A stretch of 64,000 nt of DNA from positions 124,001 through 188,000 of the forward strand of contig DATJRY010000021.1 in the NCBI GenBank assembly GCA_035504415.1. The letters run 5' to 3'. This DNA comes from Candidatus Sulfotelmatobacter sp. Its GTDB lineage: Bacteria > Vulcanimicrobiota > Vulcanimicrobiia > Vulcanimicrobiales > Vulcanimicrobiaceae. Below the pieces are notes generated by a model. That model was not told the origin of the DNA and did not search any database. It saw only the letters and a program-made list of their open reading frames with translations. The translations under genes were made by a program, and so were the position numbers. Every line of letters starts with the position of its first letter. Position 1 is the first letter of the stretch. Positions 7,728 through 18,395 of this stretch are shown here, in pieces.

Positions 7728-9193
7728 CGGGCGGCCTCGCCGATGCGGCGGATGCCTTCTTCGATCTGCGGGCGCGAGACCGGCGTGATCGCGAGGCGGA
7801 AGTTGTGGTCGCCGCCCGACTGCGCGTAGAACGCCTCGCCGAACAAGAACGAGACGCCCAAGCGCTCGGCGTTGGCGAGCAGCACGCGCGCGCGGATCTC
7901 GCGCGGCGCGGTCGCCCACAGGTAGTAGCCGCCGCCTTCGCGGCTGACGCGCATCCCCGCCGGCCAGTGGCGCTCGATCGCCGCGTACGCCAGCGCGCGG
8001 CGCGCGACGAGCTCCTCGCGCAGCCCGGCGACGTGCGCCTCGTAGCCCGACTGCAAGTAATCGTGCACGCCGGCTTGGATGTACATCGACGAGGCCATGT
8101 CGTAGGACTGTTTGCGCAGCAAGAGGCGCTCGTAGATCGTGCGCGGCGCGACGATCCAGCCCAGCCGCAGCGAGGGCGCGATCGTCTTCGAGAACGACGA
8201 GAGGTAGATGACCGACTCCGCGTCGCGCGCGCGCAGCGGCGGCAGCGCGGGCTGCGCCAGCTCGCCGTACGGATCGTCTTCGACCAGCGGCACGCCGTAG
8301 CGTTTGGCCAGCGTGACCAGCCGGTCGCGACGGTCGGCGTTCATCGTCACGCCGGTCGGGTTGTGCAGCGCCGGCATCGTGTAGATGAAGCGCGGCCGCC
8401 GCGTGCGCAGGATCGCCTCGACGTGGTCGACGCGCATGCCGTCCTCGTCGACCGGGACGGAGATCGCGCGCAAGCCGGCGATCTGGAAGATCTGCAGCGC
8501 CCCCGGATAGGTCGGCGCCTCGACGACGATCTCGTCGCCCGGCTCGGCCAGCGATTGCGCGACCAGCGTGATCCCTTGCGTCGAGCCGGTCAGCATCAGC
8601 ACGTCGCGCGGGTCGACCGCGCAGCCGCGCTCGCGCATGCGCAGCGCGATCGCCTCGCGCAGCGGGCCGTAGCCCTCCGAGTCGCCGTAGGTCAGCACGA
8701 AGTTGACGTCGCCGCCGACCCGCGCGAACGAGCGCGCGAGATCGGCCAGCGGCGAGGGGTCCGCCGGCGGCACGCCTTGCACGAAGGCGATCAGGTCGCC
8801 GTGCTCGATCGCGGCCAACTCGCCCAGGACGGCCGGAAACTGGCCGACCCGCCAGGGCGGCAGGGTCACCCACCACGGCACCGTCGCGGCCGACCGGTCG
8901 GGCTGACCGGTGCGCAGCGTCGAGGCCACCCGCGAGCCCGAGCCGACGCGCTGCTCGATGAGGCCGTCGGCGGCCAGGTCGCGGTAGGCGTGCACGATGG
9001 TCGAACGGTTGACGTCCAGTCGCTCGGCGAGCGTCCGCTCGGGCGGCAGCCGGGTCCCCTCCGGCAGCGCGCCGGCCAAGATCTGCTCCCGCAAGCGCTC
9101 GTAGATCTGGCGGTAGATCGGGACGATGCTGCCACGATCCAAGTCGAGCGAGAATTCCGACCATCCGGTCCGCATGAGCGGTCCATTCGCCAT
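7724..9193 (-). CDS. MocR/PdxR-type GntR regulator with aminotransferase domain
   Basis: Transcription regulator joining a GntR winged helix to an aspartate-aminotransferase-fold sensor. In the 489-residue product, residues about 18-85 hold the DNA-binding part (PIYRQIYERLREQILAGAL, PPERTLAERLDVNRSTIVHAY). Residues 110-489 hold the PLP domain with Lys336 in SSFSKTIAPSLRLGW. ATG 9191-9193 is chosen because it has GGAG just upstream and leaves the repeat array free; the frame is open to 9247. It is divergent from aceE with the array between, so it probably controls aceEF and itself. Confidence 0.85.
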   Translation of the reverse strand: MANGPLMRTGWSEFSLDLDRGSIVPIYRQIYERLREQILAGALPEGTRLPPERTLAERLDVNRSTIVHAYRDLAADGLIEQRVGSGSRVASTLRTGQPDRSAATVPWWVTLPPWRVGQFPAVLGELAAIEHGDLIAFVQGVPPADPSPLADLARSFARVGGDVNFVLTYGDSEGYGPLREAIALRMRERGCAVDPRDVLMLTGSTQGITLVAQSLAEPGDEIVVEAPTYPGALQIFQIAGLRAISVPVDEDGMRVDHVEAILRTRRPRFIYTMPALHNPTGVTMNADRRDRLVTLAKRYGVPLVEDDPYGELAQPALPPLRARDAESVIYLSSFSKTIAPSLRLGWIVAPRTIYERLLLRKQSYDMASSMYIQAGVHDYLQSGYEAHVAGLREELVARRALAYAAIERHWPAGMRVSREGGGYYLWATAPREIRARVLLANAERLGVSFLFGEAFYAQSGGDHNFRLAITPVSRPQIEEGIRRIGEAAR

Positions 9194-9203
9194 GTGGCTC
9201 CGT

Positions 9204-9281
9204 CCAATCCCGCCAATCAGCGCCAAATCGGCGGAATTGGATGGCAATCGGGCACGATTGGCGGACGGAACGGCAGATTGG
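9204..9281. promoter_or_regulatory. Operator-like array of CCAATC/GATTGG repeats between MocR and aceE
   Basis: Seven copies of one short motif occur in 78 bp. Three are direct: CCAATC at 9204 and 9213 and CCAAATC at 9223. A GCAATC lies at 9244. Three are inverted: AATTGG at 9235 and GATTGG at 9256 and 9276. The inverted copies are 20-21 bp apart and the direct ones 9-10 bp apart, so they lie on one face of the helix. MocR regulators characteristically bind repeated sites like these. The copy at 9276 ends just upstream of a TACAAT element. Confidence 0.7.
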
Positions 9282-9293
9282 CCGCGCTACAAT
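9265..9293 (+). promoter_or_regulatory. Candidate aceEF promoter
   Basis: TACAAT at 9288-9293 matches five of six -10 consensus bases and lies 32 bp before the aceE ATG. The -35 position (about 9265-9270, CGGAAC) is poor. That fits a promoter needing an activator bound to the adjoining repeats. Confidence 0.45.
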
Positions 9294-9325
9294 GGCTCGG
9301 AACGCACGAGCCCCGGAGCCCGTCC

Positions 9326-12036
9326 ATGATCGATTTGCCCGTCCCCCCGACCACCGCGAACGGCGCTGCCGCCGGCACCTCGGCCACCCAGCCGGATCCG
9401 CAAGAGACCCGCGAGTGGCTCGACGCCCTCGACGGCGTGATCGAGGAAGAGGGGAGTGCCCGGGCCAGCGACCTGATCGAGTCCGTCGTCGAGCACGCCG
9501 CGATCCGTGGGGTCCGCACGCCGGCCGCGCAGACGACGCCCTACGTCAACACGATCCCGGTCGAGCAGCAGCCGCACTTCCCGGGTGACCTCTCGGTCGA
9601 GGAACGGCTGCGCCACTACGTGCGCTGGAACGCGATGGCGATGGTGGTGCGCGCCAACAAGGACGGCGGCGACCTGGGCGGTCACGTCGCCTCGTTCTCG
9701 TCGGCGGCGACGCTGGTCGACGTCGGCTTCAACCATTTTTGGCGCGGCCCGCAGTACATGAACGGCGGCGATCTGGTCTACTTCCAGGGGCACTCCTCGC
9801 CGGGCGTCTACGCGCGTGCGTTCCTCGACGGACGCTTGAGCGAAGAGCAGCTGCAGAACTTCCGCCGCGAAGTCGACGGCAAGGGGCTGCCCTCGTATCC
9901 GCATCCGTGGCTGATGCCGGACTTCTGGCAGTTCGCGACCGTCTCGATGGGCTTGGGTCCGCTGCAAGCGGTCTATCAGGCGCGCTACATGCGCTACCTC
10001 GAGCACCGCGGCTTGATCGAGCCCAGCGACCGCAAGGTATGGGCGTTCGTCGGCGACGGCGAGATCGACGAGCCGGAAACGTTGGCCGGTCTCGCGTTGG
10101 CGACGCGCGAGGGACTCGACAACCTGATCTTCGTCGTCAACGCGAACCTGCAGCGCCTCGACGGGCCGGTACGCGGCAACGGCAAGGTCATCCAAGAGCT
10201 CGAGGGTCTATTCCGCGGCGCGGGCTGGAACGTCATCAAGGTCATCTGGGGCTCGCGCTGGGACCCGCTGCTGGCCGCCGATCACGACGGCGCGCTGGTG
10301 CGGCTGATGGGCGAGACGCTCGACGGCGACTATCAGACGTACAAGTCGCGCGACGGCGCATACGTGCGCGAGCACTTCTTCGGCCGCTATCCGGAGACGC
10401 GCGCGCTGGTCGAACGCTACACCGACGACGAGGTCTGGGCGCTCAATCGCGGCGGCCACGATCCGCTCAAGGTCTACGCCGCCTACAAGGCCGCGAGCGA
10501 GCACAAGGGCGCGCCGACGGTCATCATCGCCAAGACGATCAAGGGCTACGGAATGGGATCGGCGGGCGAGGGCATGAACATCGCCCACCAGCAAAAGAAG
10601 CTGATGGTCGAGCAGCTGCGCGCGTTCCGCGACCGCTTCTCGATCCCGATCTCCGACGCCGACCTCGAGAAGGTGCCGTTCATCAAGCCGCCGCCGGACT
10701 CGGCCGAGGCCGAATACCTGCGCGAGCACGTCGCCAAGCTCGGGCACGTCCCGGCGCGCCGGCGCAACGTCGAGCAGCCGCTCGCGGTGCCGGAGCGCGC
10801 CGCGTTCTCGGCCCTCGCGGAGGCCAGCGGCGAGCGCGAGTTCTCGACGACGATGGCGTTCGTGCGCACGCTCTCGACGATCTTGCGCGACAAGACCGTC
10901 GGCCCGCGCGTGGTTCCGATCGTCGCCGACGAGTCGCGCACGTTCGGCATGGAGGGGATGTTCCGCCAGCTCGGCATCTACTCGCGGCTCGGCCAGCTGT
11001 ACCGCCCGCAAGACGCCGATCAGCTGATGTGGTACCGCGAGGACAAAGCCGGACAGATCCTCCAGGAAGGGATCAGCGAAGCCGGCTCGATGTGCTCGTG
11101 GATCGCCGGCGGCACCTCGTACTCGACGCACGGCGTGCAGACGCTGCCGTTCTTCATCTTCTACTCGATGTTCGGGATGCAGCGCATCGGCGACTTCGCC
11201 TGGGCGGCGGGCGACATGCGCACGCGCGGCTTCCTGCTGGGCGGAACGTCGGGCCGCACGACGCTCAACGGCGAAGGGCTGCAGCACGAAGACGGTCACT
11301 CGCACCTGCTGGCGGCGGCGATCCCCAACTGCGTCCCGTACGATCCGACCTATGCGTACGAGGTCGCGACGATCGTCCAGGACGGCCTGCGCCGCATGCT
11401 GGCCGACCAGGAAGACGTCTTCTTCTACGTCACGCTGCTCAACGAGAACTACGCGCATCCGGCGATGCCCGAGGGTGTCGAGGATCAGATCTTGCGCGGC
11501 ATGTACCTGCTACGCGAGGGCAAGGGCAAGAAGAACGCGCCGCGCGTGCAGCTGATGGGCTCGGGCTCGATCCTGCGCGAGGTGCTGGCGGCGGCCGACC
11601 TGCTGCGCGAGGACTTCGGGGTGGTCGCCGACGTGTGGAGCGCGACCAGCTTCACGCTGCTGCACCGCGACGGCGAGTCGACCGCGCGCTGGAACCTCTT
11701 GCACCCCGCGCAGACGCCACGGCGCGCGTTCGTCGCGCAGCAGCTCGACGGTCACGAGGGTCCGATCGTCGCCTCGACCGACTACGTCAAGACGTTCGCC
11801 GAGCAGATCCGGCCGTTCGTCGAGGGCCGGCGCTTCCACGCGCTGGGAACCGACGGCTTCGGTCGCAGCGACACGCGCAAGCAGCTGCGGTCGTTCTTCG
11901 AGGTCGACCGGCGCTGGGTCGCGCTCGCCGCGCTCAGCGCGCTGGCCGACGAGGGGACGATCGAGCGCGCGAAGGTCGCCGAGGCGATCGCGAAGTACGA
12001 CCTCGATCCCAACAAGCCCGAACCGACGACCGTCTG

Positions 12037-12037
<1 letters not shown>
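9326..12037 (+). CDS. aceE: Pyruvate dehydrogenase E1 component, homodimeric type
   Basis: Thiamine-diphosphate enzyme that decarboxylates pyruvate and acetylates the lipoyl groups of E2. The 903 residues are close to the 887 of E. coli AceE. The TPP/Mg2+ motif is GDGEIDEPETLAGL followed by FVVNANLQRLDGPVRGN. Other family blocks are HASFSS-type GHVASFSSAATL, QGHSSPGVYAR and GRTTLNGEGLQHEDGHS near residue 650. ATG 9326 has GGAG 8 bases upstream. The stop overlaps the aceF start (TGATG). Confidence 0.96.
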
Positions 12038-13689
<1,652 letters not shown>

Positions 13690-13730
13690 TCGCGCACGAA
13701 CGTTACGGCAACTCCTCACGATCTAAAAGG

Positions 13731-14093
13731 TCACGCCCTCGGCCGATGAGCGCGGCGGTGATACGCGAGCCAGGCGATGAGCACGGCACAGGTAACGGAT
13801 AGCCACACCGCCGCATTATCGTACGGTACCCATTCAACACGCCTCATGCGGACTGGGACGAACGGGTTAAACCACGCTCCTACAAAGACCGAGATAAGGA
13901 CGAGCAGGACGATGCGCGCGTTCCAAAACAAATACGCTGCCGTAAACCACGCGGCAAGGACGATCAGCCGGCCAAACTGATAAAATGAATATGGATGATA
14001 GCCGTAAGAACCCATATCGTGGAGTCGCCACGCCGCAAGCAACAGCAATAGTATGGCCGTGATTTCGATCGAGCTAGTCGAGAACCGCTTCAT
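13731..14093 (-). CDS. Small four-helix membrane protein, DUF6804-like
   Basis: A 120-residue integral membrane protein with about four hydrophobic segments (residues 9-22, 41-57, 60-78, 93-110). The loop WFNPFVPVRMRRVEWVPYD is like that of DUF6804 proteins, whose role is unknown; this assignment is from memory of the motif. Its ATG overlaps the TGA of the DUF805 gene (ATGA), so the two are cotranscribed. Base composition is much nearer 50% GC than the surroundings, which hints at recent acquisition. Confidence 0.65.
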   Translation of the reverse strand: MKRFSTSSIEITAILLLLLAAWRLHDMGSYGYHPYSFYQFGRLIVLAAWFTAAYLFWNARIVLLVLISVFVGAWFNPFVPVRMRRVEWVPYDNAAVWLSVTCAVLIAWLAYHRRAHRPRA

Positions 14094-14497
14094 GAACTTG
14101 TTACTGGGAGCGACGCCGCCGTCGCGAGCGGTTCCTTGGGGTTCGGCCCGTATTTGTTCATTCCGGACTGGCTATCTTCGCAATAGAATATCAAGAGCAC
14201 GAGGGCCCCGATCAACGGGATAAACGATAGCAGTAGCCACCAGCCGCTCTTGCCCGAGTCGTGCAGCCGTCGTACCTTCACCGCAAGGTAAGGCAAGAGC
14301 AACGGCAATGCCAGGAGATCGAATAGACCTTCACTCGTACTGTCGTCAGCGCCCGCCGCGGCTCCGCACAAACCTATGGCGAAGGCCGCAACCGCTAGAA
14401 ATAGAGATGTGAAAAGCACGAAGTACCAGTACTCCCGCCTCCGTGCTCGGCCGCGAAACACGGCGTATTTTCGAATCGCTGCCCACCACCAGCCCAT
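14090..14497 (-). CDS. DUF805 family membrane protein
   Basis: A 135-residue membrane protein starting at ATG 14495-14497, with AGAGG 8 bases upstream; the open frame to 14551 lacks family residues. The N-terminus WWWAAIRKYAVFRGRARRREYW is the DUF805 signature (phage/inner membrane YhaH-like proteins). Three or four transmembrane segments follow, with the conserved VRRLHDSGKSGWW between the last two, and the tail CEDSQSGMNKYGPNP is also typical. Its role in the family is unclear. The gene shares the low GC of its partner. Confidence 0.85.
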   Translation of the reverse strand: MGWWWAAIRKYAVFRGRARRREYWYFVLFTSLFLAVAAFAIGLCGAAAGADDSTSEGLFDLLALPLLLPYLAVKVRRLHDSGKSGWWLLLSFIPLIGALVLLIFYCEDSQSGMNKYGPNPKEPLATAASLPVTSS

Positions 14498-14785
14498 CAA
14501 GTTATCCTCTGAGTGACGTCGCGCGCCGCTTCTCGTAAAACCGCGTACCATAGCGGATATGCCGTCGACTGCCCGGTGAAAGCACGTAGGCTAGACATGC
14601 GACAAGAAGTGCAGCAGGCAGAACTGCAACCCAGCGAACGCTTCGGCATAATCTGCGTCACCTCCGCGCGATCCCCGGCGGTTGCAGCGACTCTCGTGCC
14701 TGGTCGTCAACGCCGGACCCGTTACGCCCGAAGCTGACTCGCGTTTTAACTTTCCATCGAACGGAAGGCGCTCCGGTTCAGTCAT
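14498..14785. other. Gene-free segment upstream of the DUF805 gene
   Basis: This 288-bp stretch holds no frame with convincing coding character. It has lower GC like the two small membrane genes beside it and must contain their promoter on the minus strand. No clear terminator is seen for the phosphoesterase gene that ends at 14786. Confidence 0.4.
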
Positions 14786-16234
14786 CTAGTCGACGAAGTT
14801 CGGATGCGGGTGGGCTTTCGACCCGCACGCGTCCGACCAGGTCGTGGTCGGAATCGCGGTGACGGTGGCGAACGGTCGCGGCGTCATGGAGAAATCGAAG
14901 TAGCCGCGCAGATCGGGTGAGTAGGCGTCCATGTCGCCGAGCGGCTGCACCTCGTCGAGCTGCTCGACGAACCGCATGATGGAGCCGTAGTCGGCGACGC
15001 CGTGCGCGACGGTGCCGGCCTTCACGTACGGCGAGATCAACAGGAACGGCGTGCGCAAGCCGGGACCGAGATCGTCGTTGGGGCGCGGCGACGGCGGCAC
15101 CGCGTGATCGTAGAAGCCGCCCCAGTCGTCCCAGACGACGAAGATCGCGGTCGTGTTCCAGGCCGGCGAGCCACCGATCGCGTTGACGACGTCTTCGACC
15201 CACGACGGGCCGCCGTTGCCGGTCCCCGGATGGTCGCTGGCGTCGATGCACGGCGGCTTCACCCAGGCGAAGTTCGGCAGCGCGCCGTTCGCGTCGGTGA
15301 GGATCTGCTGCGCCGGGGGCCAGTGGTAGTTCCACCACGTCGCGCTGTTGATGAAGCCGTTGAAGGGCTGTTCGTTCTGGTACGGTTGCGGCGGCGAAGT
15401 GACCGTCGCATAGTGCGTCCAGAGAAAGAGCTGCGCGGGGTTGCGGCGCTGCCGCTCGCGCAAGCGATCGGCGAAGGTCGGCGCCGTGTAGCATTCGCCG
15501 CCGAAACCGCGCATCGTCGGCACCGCCCACGGTGAGGCCGTCGGTCCCAGCGCGGGAACGAGGATCGACGGCGTCGGCCGAGCGGTGAGCGTGCCGTCGG
15601 CGCAGCCGGCCGGATACGTGCCGCTCGAGCCGTAGAACGTCTGGTCCGCGACCTGATCGCCGTCGGTGTCCATCGAGCGGCCGGCGACGATGAGCTGATG
15701 GCCGGGATACGAATCGGCCGAGCTGGGCGCGAAGAACGCGTCGCTGGTCGCGAACTGCCGCGCGATCGCCCAGTACACCGCGCGGTCGTTCACGTCGAGA
15801 TAGTAGAACGGACCGTTGGGCGAGGTGAACTTGTAGCCGGAGCACGGCATCGGCGAGGCGGCGTCGTTCAGCCACGCCTGGTCGGTGAAGCCCTGCGTCG
15901 CGACGCACTCGTAGACGTTGTGCCAGTTGTTCGGCCCAGGCTGCGCGTGCGAGTCGAACGGCACGGCCTGCATCAGCGTCGCGATCGGCGCCGGGACGAG
16001 GGCGTCCGCACCGGGATACGGCGAGGGATGGCCGGCGAGGCCGTCGCCACCGAAGACGTTGTCGAAGGTGCGGTTTTCCATCACGATCACGATCACGTGA
16101 GCGATCTTGCCGCGTGCGAGCAGCGCGTCGTCCGCGCCTTGCGCGGCGGCAAGGCGCACGTGTCGGCTCGGAAACGCGACCGCGGTCAACAGCGCGGCGC
16201 CGAGCAACGCAACGGCGATGCGGCGAAGTCCCAT
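14786..16234 (-). CDS. Exported phosphoesterase (phospholipase C/acid phosphatase family)
   Basis: Secreted phosphate-ester hydrolase of the Pfam Phosphoesterase family. The start ATG 16232-16234 gives a signal peptide (MGLRRIAVALLGAALLTAVA to about residue 32). The mature part begins with the family hallmark VIVIVMENRTFDNVFG, where Glu/Asn ligate metal. Later blocks are SSADSYPGHQLIVAG, FVVWDDWGGFYDHAVPP (metal Asp and His) and LGPGLRTPFLLISPYVK. Length 482 residues. It probably releases phosphate from phospholipids or phosphomonoesters outside the cell. It follows the dehydratase gene by 53 bp on the same strand. Confidence 0.85.
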   Translation of the reverse strand: MGLRRIAVALLGAALLTAVAFPSRHVRLAAAQGADDALLARGKIAHVIVIVMENRTFDNVFGGDGLAGHPSPYPGADALVPAPIATLMQAVPFDSHAQPGPNNWHNVYECVATQGFTDQAWLNDAASPMPCSGYKFTSPNGPFYYLDVNDRAVYWAIARQFATSDAFFAPSSADSYPGHQLIVAGRSMDTDGDQVADQTFYGSSGTYPAGCADGTLTARPTPSILVPALGPTASPWAVPTMRGFGGECYTAPTFADRLRERQRRNPAQLFLWTHYATVTSPPQPYQNEQPFNGFINSATWWNYHWPPAQQILTDANGALPNFAWVKPPCIDASDHPGTGNGGPSWVEDVVNAIGGSPAWNTTAIFVVWDDWGGFYDHAVPPSPRPNDDLGPGLRTPFLLISPYVKAGTVAHGVADYGSIMRFVEQLDEVQPLGDMDAYSPDLRGYFDFSMTPRPFATVTAIPTTTWSDACGSKAHPHPNFVD

Positions 16235-16287
16235 ACCCGTGCCGCCCGGTTGCGCGGCCGAGTCGGGCAAACCCTCCCGCGGCGGCG

Positions 16288-17241
16288 CTAGCGGTCGAAA
16301 TCGACGGCCACCGTGTTGGCGCCGCAGACCAGCACGCCGACGCGTTCGCCGGGCGCGGGCCGATAGCGACCGCCGAGCAGAGCCGCGAACGCGGCCGCGC
16401 CGCCCGGCTCCGCGACGACGCGCGCGACGTCCCACAGCGCGCGCTGCGCGGCGACGATCTCGTCGTCCTCGACCAGCACGACGCGGTCGACGAAGCGTTG
16501 CGCGAGCGGGAACATCAACCCGCCGACCCGGCGCGGCGCCAACGAGTCCGCCGCGATGCCGCCGGCCGGTGCATCGACCGGCGCGCCTGCCGCCAGCGCG
16601 CGCGTGAGCGTCGGCGCCGCGCTCGGCTCGACCCCGATCAGCCGCACCCGCCCGCGGTACCAGCCCGCGATGCCGCCGATCAGGCCGCCGCCGCCGACCG
16701 CGACCAACAGCGTATCGAGCGCCGACGCCTGCTCCGCGAGCTCGCGTCCCGTCGTCGCCGCACCGAGCAGCGTCTCGACGCCGTCGTAGGCGTGCACGGC
16801 CAGCGCGCCGTGGCGCGCGATCCACGTCTCCGCCAGCGCGAGCGCGTCGGCATACCGCTCGCCCTCGACGTGCACGTGCGCGCCGTACCCGCGAATGCGA
16901 TCGACCTTCGCCGGCGAAGAGATCGCGGGAACGAAGATCGTCGCCGGCACGCCCAGACGCTGCGCGGCGAAGGCCACCGCCGCCCCATGGTTGCCGCCGG
17001 ACGCCGCCGCGACGCCGGCCGGCGGCACCTCGCGCAACAGCAGGTTCGCGAACGCGCCGCGCGCCTTGAACGAACCGGAATGCTGCAGCGATTCGAGCTT
17101 GAACGCCAACGGTTCGACACCGCTCAGACCAAAGTCGCTTGCCGCGACCGACACGACGGGTGTACGACGGACGTACGGCTCGATCAGCGCGTGCGTGGCA
17201 GCGATGCGCTCGGACGTCAATGCCTCCTCAGCCGTTGTCAC
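16288..17241 (-). CDS. PLP-dependent serine/threonine dehydratase-like enzyme
   Basis: Fold-type II PLP enzyme, expected to deaminate Thr or Ser or to racemise Ser. The PLP Lys lies in ESLQHSGSFKARGAFANLL. The Asn/Gly contact is ASGGNHGAAVAFAAQ, and the phosphate-binding glycine loop is VAVGGGGLIGGIAGW. The 317-residue length matches catabolic threonine dehydratases without an ACT domain. The start GTG 17239-17241 (VTTAEEALTSERI) is chosen because further upstream the frame runs into the divergent MFS gene. Exact substrate is not decidable here. Confidence 0.85.
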   Translation of the reverse strand: MTTAEEALTSERIAATHALIEPYVRRTPVVSVAASDFGLSGVEPLAFKLESLQHSGSFKARGAFANLLLREVPPAGVAAASGGNHGAAVAFAAQRLGVPATIFVPAISSPAKVDRIRGYGAHVHVEGERYADALALAETWIARHGALAVHAYDGVETLLGAATTGRELAEQASALDTLLVAVGGGGLIGGIAGWYRGRVRLIGVEPSAAPTLTRALAAGAPVDAPAGGIAADSLAPRRVGGLMFPLAQRFVDRVVLVEDDEIVAAQRALWDVARVVAEPGGAAAFAALLGGRYRPAPGERVGVLVCGANTVAVDFDR

Positions 17242-17255
17242 GAGATCAGCATACC

Positions 17256-18395
17256 ATGTCGAATCGACCGTTTCTCGCCGGAGCCCTCGTCCTCGCCGTG
17301 GCGATGGGCGTCGGCCGCTTCGCATACACGCCGCTGCTGGCGATCATGCGCGTCGACGCCGGACTCACGGTCTCGATGGCCGGGGTGCTGGCCTCGATCA
17401 ACTTGGCGGGATATCTGGTCGGCGCGGCACTCGGGATGCTGCCACTGTTGCGCACGCACCGGCGCGCGTACGTCATCGCGGCGCCGATCCTCGTCGCGCT
17501 GTTGACGGCGGCGATGGCGCTCGGACCGGCCGTGTGGCCGACGGCCCGTTTCGTCACCGGCGTGGCCAGCGGCGTCTCGTTCGTGCTCGTCACCAGCCTG
17601 CTTCTCGATTATCTGCACGGCCGCGCCTCGACCTACGGCGCCGCGATCCTCTTCTCCGGCGTGGGGATCGGGATCGCCGGCAGCGGCGCGCTCGTCGCCG
17701 CGTTCGCGCGGCTGGGCGGCTCGTCCGCCGCGTGGCTGGGCACCGGCGTCGTCTCGCTGTTGCTGCTGATCGCGTTCGTGCGTTGGCTGCCCGCCGACAG
17801 CTCGCCGCCGGCACCCGACGCGAGTGCCGGCCGTGGCGGGCTGGGCGCGCCGTTCGTGTGGCTGTCGATCGCCTACGGCATCGAAGGGGCGGCGTACGTG
17901 ATCCCGGCGACGTTCTTGGTCGTGCTGATCCGGCAGACGCCGGCGATCGCCGGTCTCGCCGACGCGGCGTGGATCGTCGTCGGCCTGGTGGCGATCCCGT
18001 CGATGGCGTTCGTCGCGATGGCGACGCGGCGCTTCGGCGCGCCGCGCGCGCTCATCGTCGCGACGGCCGTGCAGGCGCTGACGTTCCTCGGCCCGATCCT
18101 GCTGCCCGGCGCGCTCGGCGTCGCGGTGATCGCGGTCGGTCTGGGCGGAACGTTCATCGTCATCACGGCGCTCTCGACCGCGATCGGCCGTTCGATGGCC
18201 CCGCACCGCAGCAACTTCGTGGTCGGACTGATGACGGTGATCTACGGCGCGGGGCAAGTCGCGGGGCCGCTGCTCGCGACCTGGATCTCGCTCACGACCG
18301 GCAGCTATCGCCCCGCGCTCGTCGACGCCTCCATCGCGCTGGTAGCCGGCACGGTCGCGTTGATCGTCGGCATCGGCCGCACCGCGCCCGCATAG
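17256..18395 (+). CDS. YbfB/YjiJ family MFS transporter
   Basis: Twelve-helix major facilitator of 379 residues. The N-terminal AVAMGVGRFAYTPLLAIMR is the recognisable signature of the YbfB/YjiJ family, whose substrates are mostly unknown. The second half continues with FVWLSIAYGIEGAAYVIPATFL and a last helix ending in RTAPA. The start ATG 17256 is only 14 bp from the divergent dehydratase start, so leaders must be very short or promoters overlap. Its last 91 bp overlap the convergent aminotransferase gene. Confidence 0.85.
   Translation: MSNRPFLAGALVLAVAMGVGRFAYTPLLAIMRVDAGLTVSMAGVLASINLAGYLVGAALGMLPLLRTHRRAYVIAAPILVALLTAAMALGPAVWPTARFVTGVASGVSFVLVTSLLLDYLHGRASTYGAAILFSGVGIGIAGSGALVAAFARLGGSSAAWLGTGVVSLLLLIAFVRWLPADSSPPAPDASAGRGGLGAPFVWLSIAYGIEGAAYVIPATFLVVLIRQTPAIAGLADAAWIVVGLVAIPSMAFVAMATRRFGAPRALIVATAVQALTFLGPILLPGALGVAVIAVGLGGTFIVITALSTAIGRSMAPHRSNFVVGLMTVIYGAGQVAGPLLATWISLTTGSYRPALVDASIALVAGTVALIVGIGRTAPA

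Noticed and set aside
14591-14785. 64-codon frame after the phosphoesterase gene
   Set aside because: No ribosome site, no recognisable composition, and it starts directly at the upstream stop codon.
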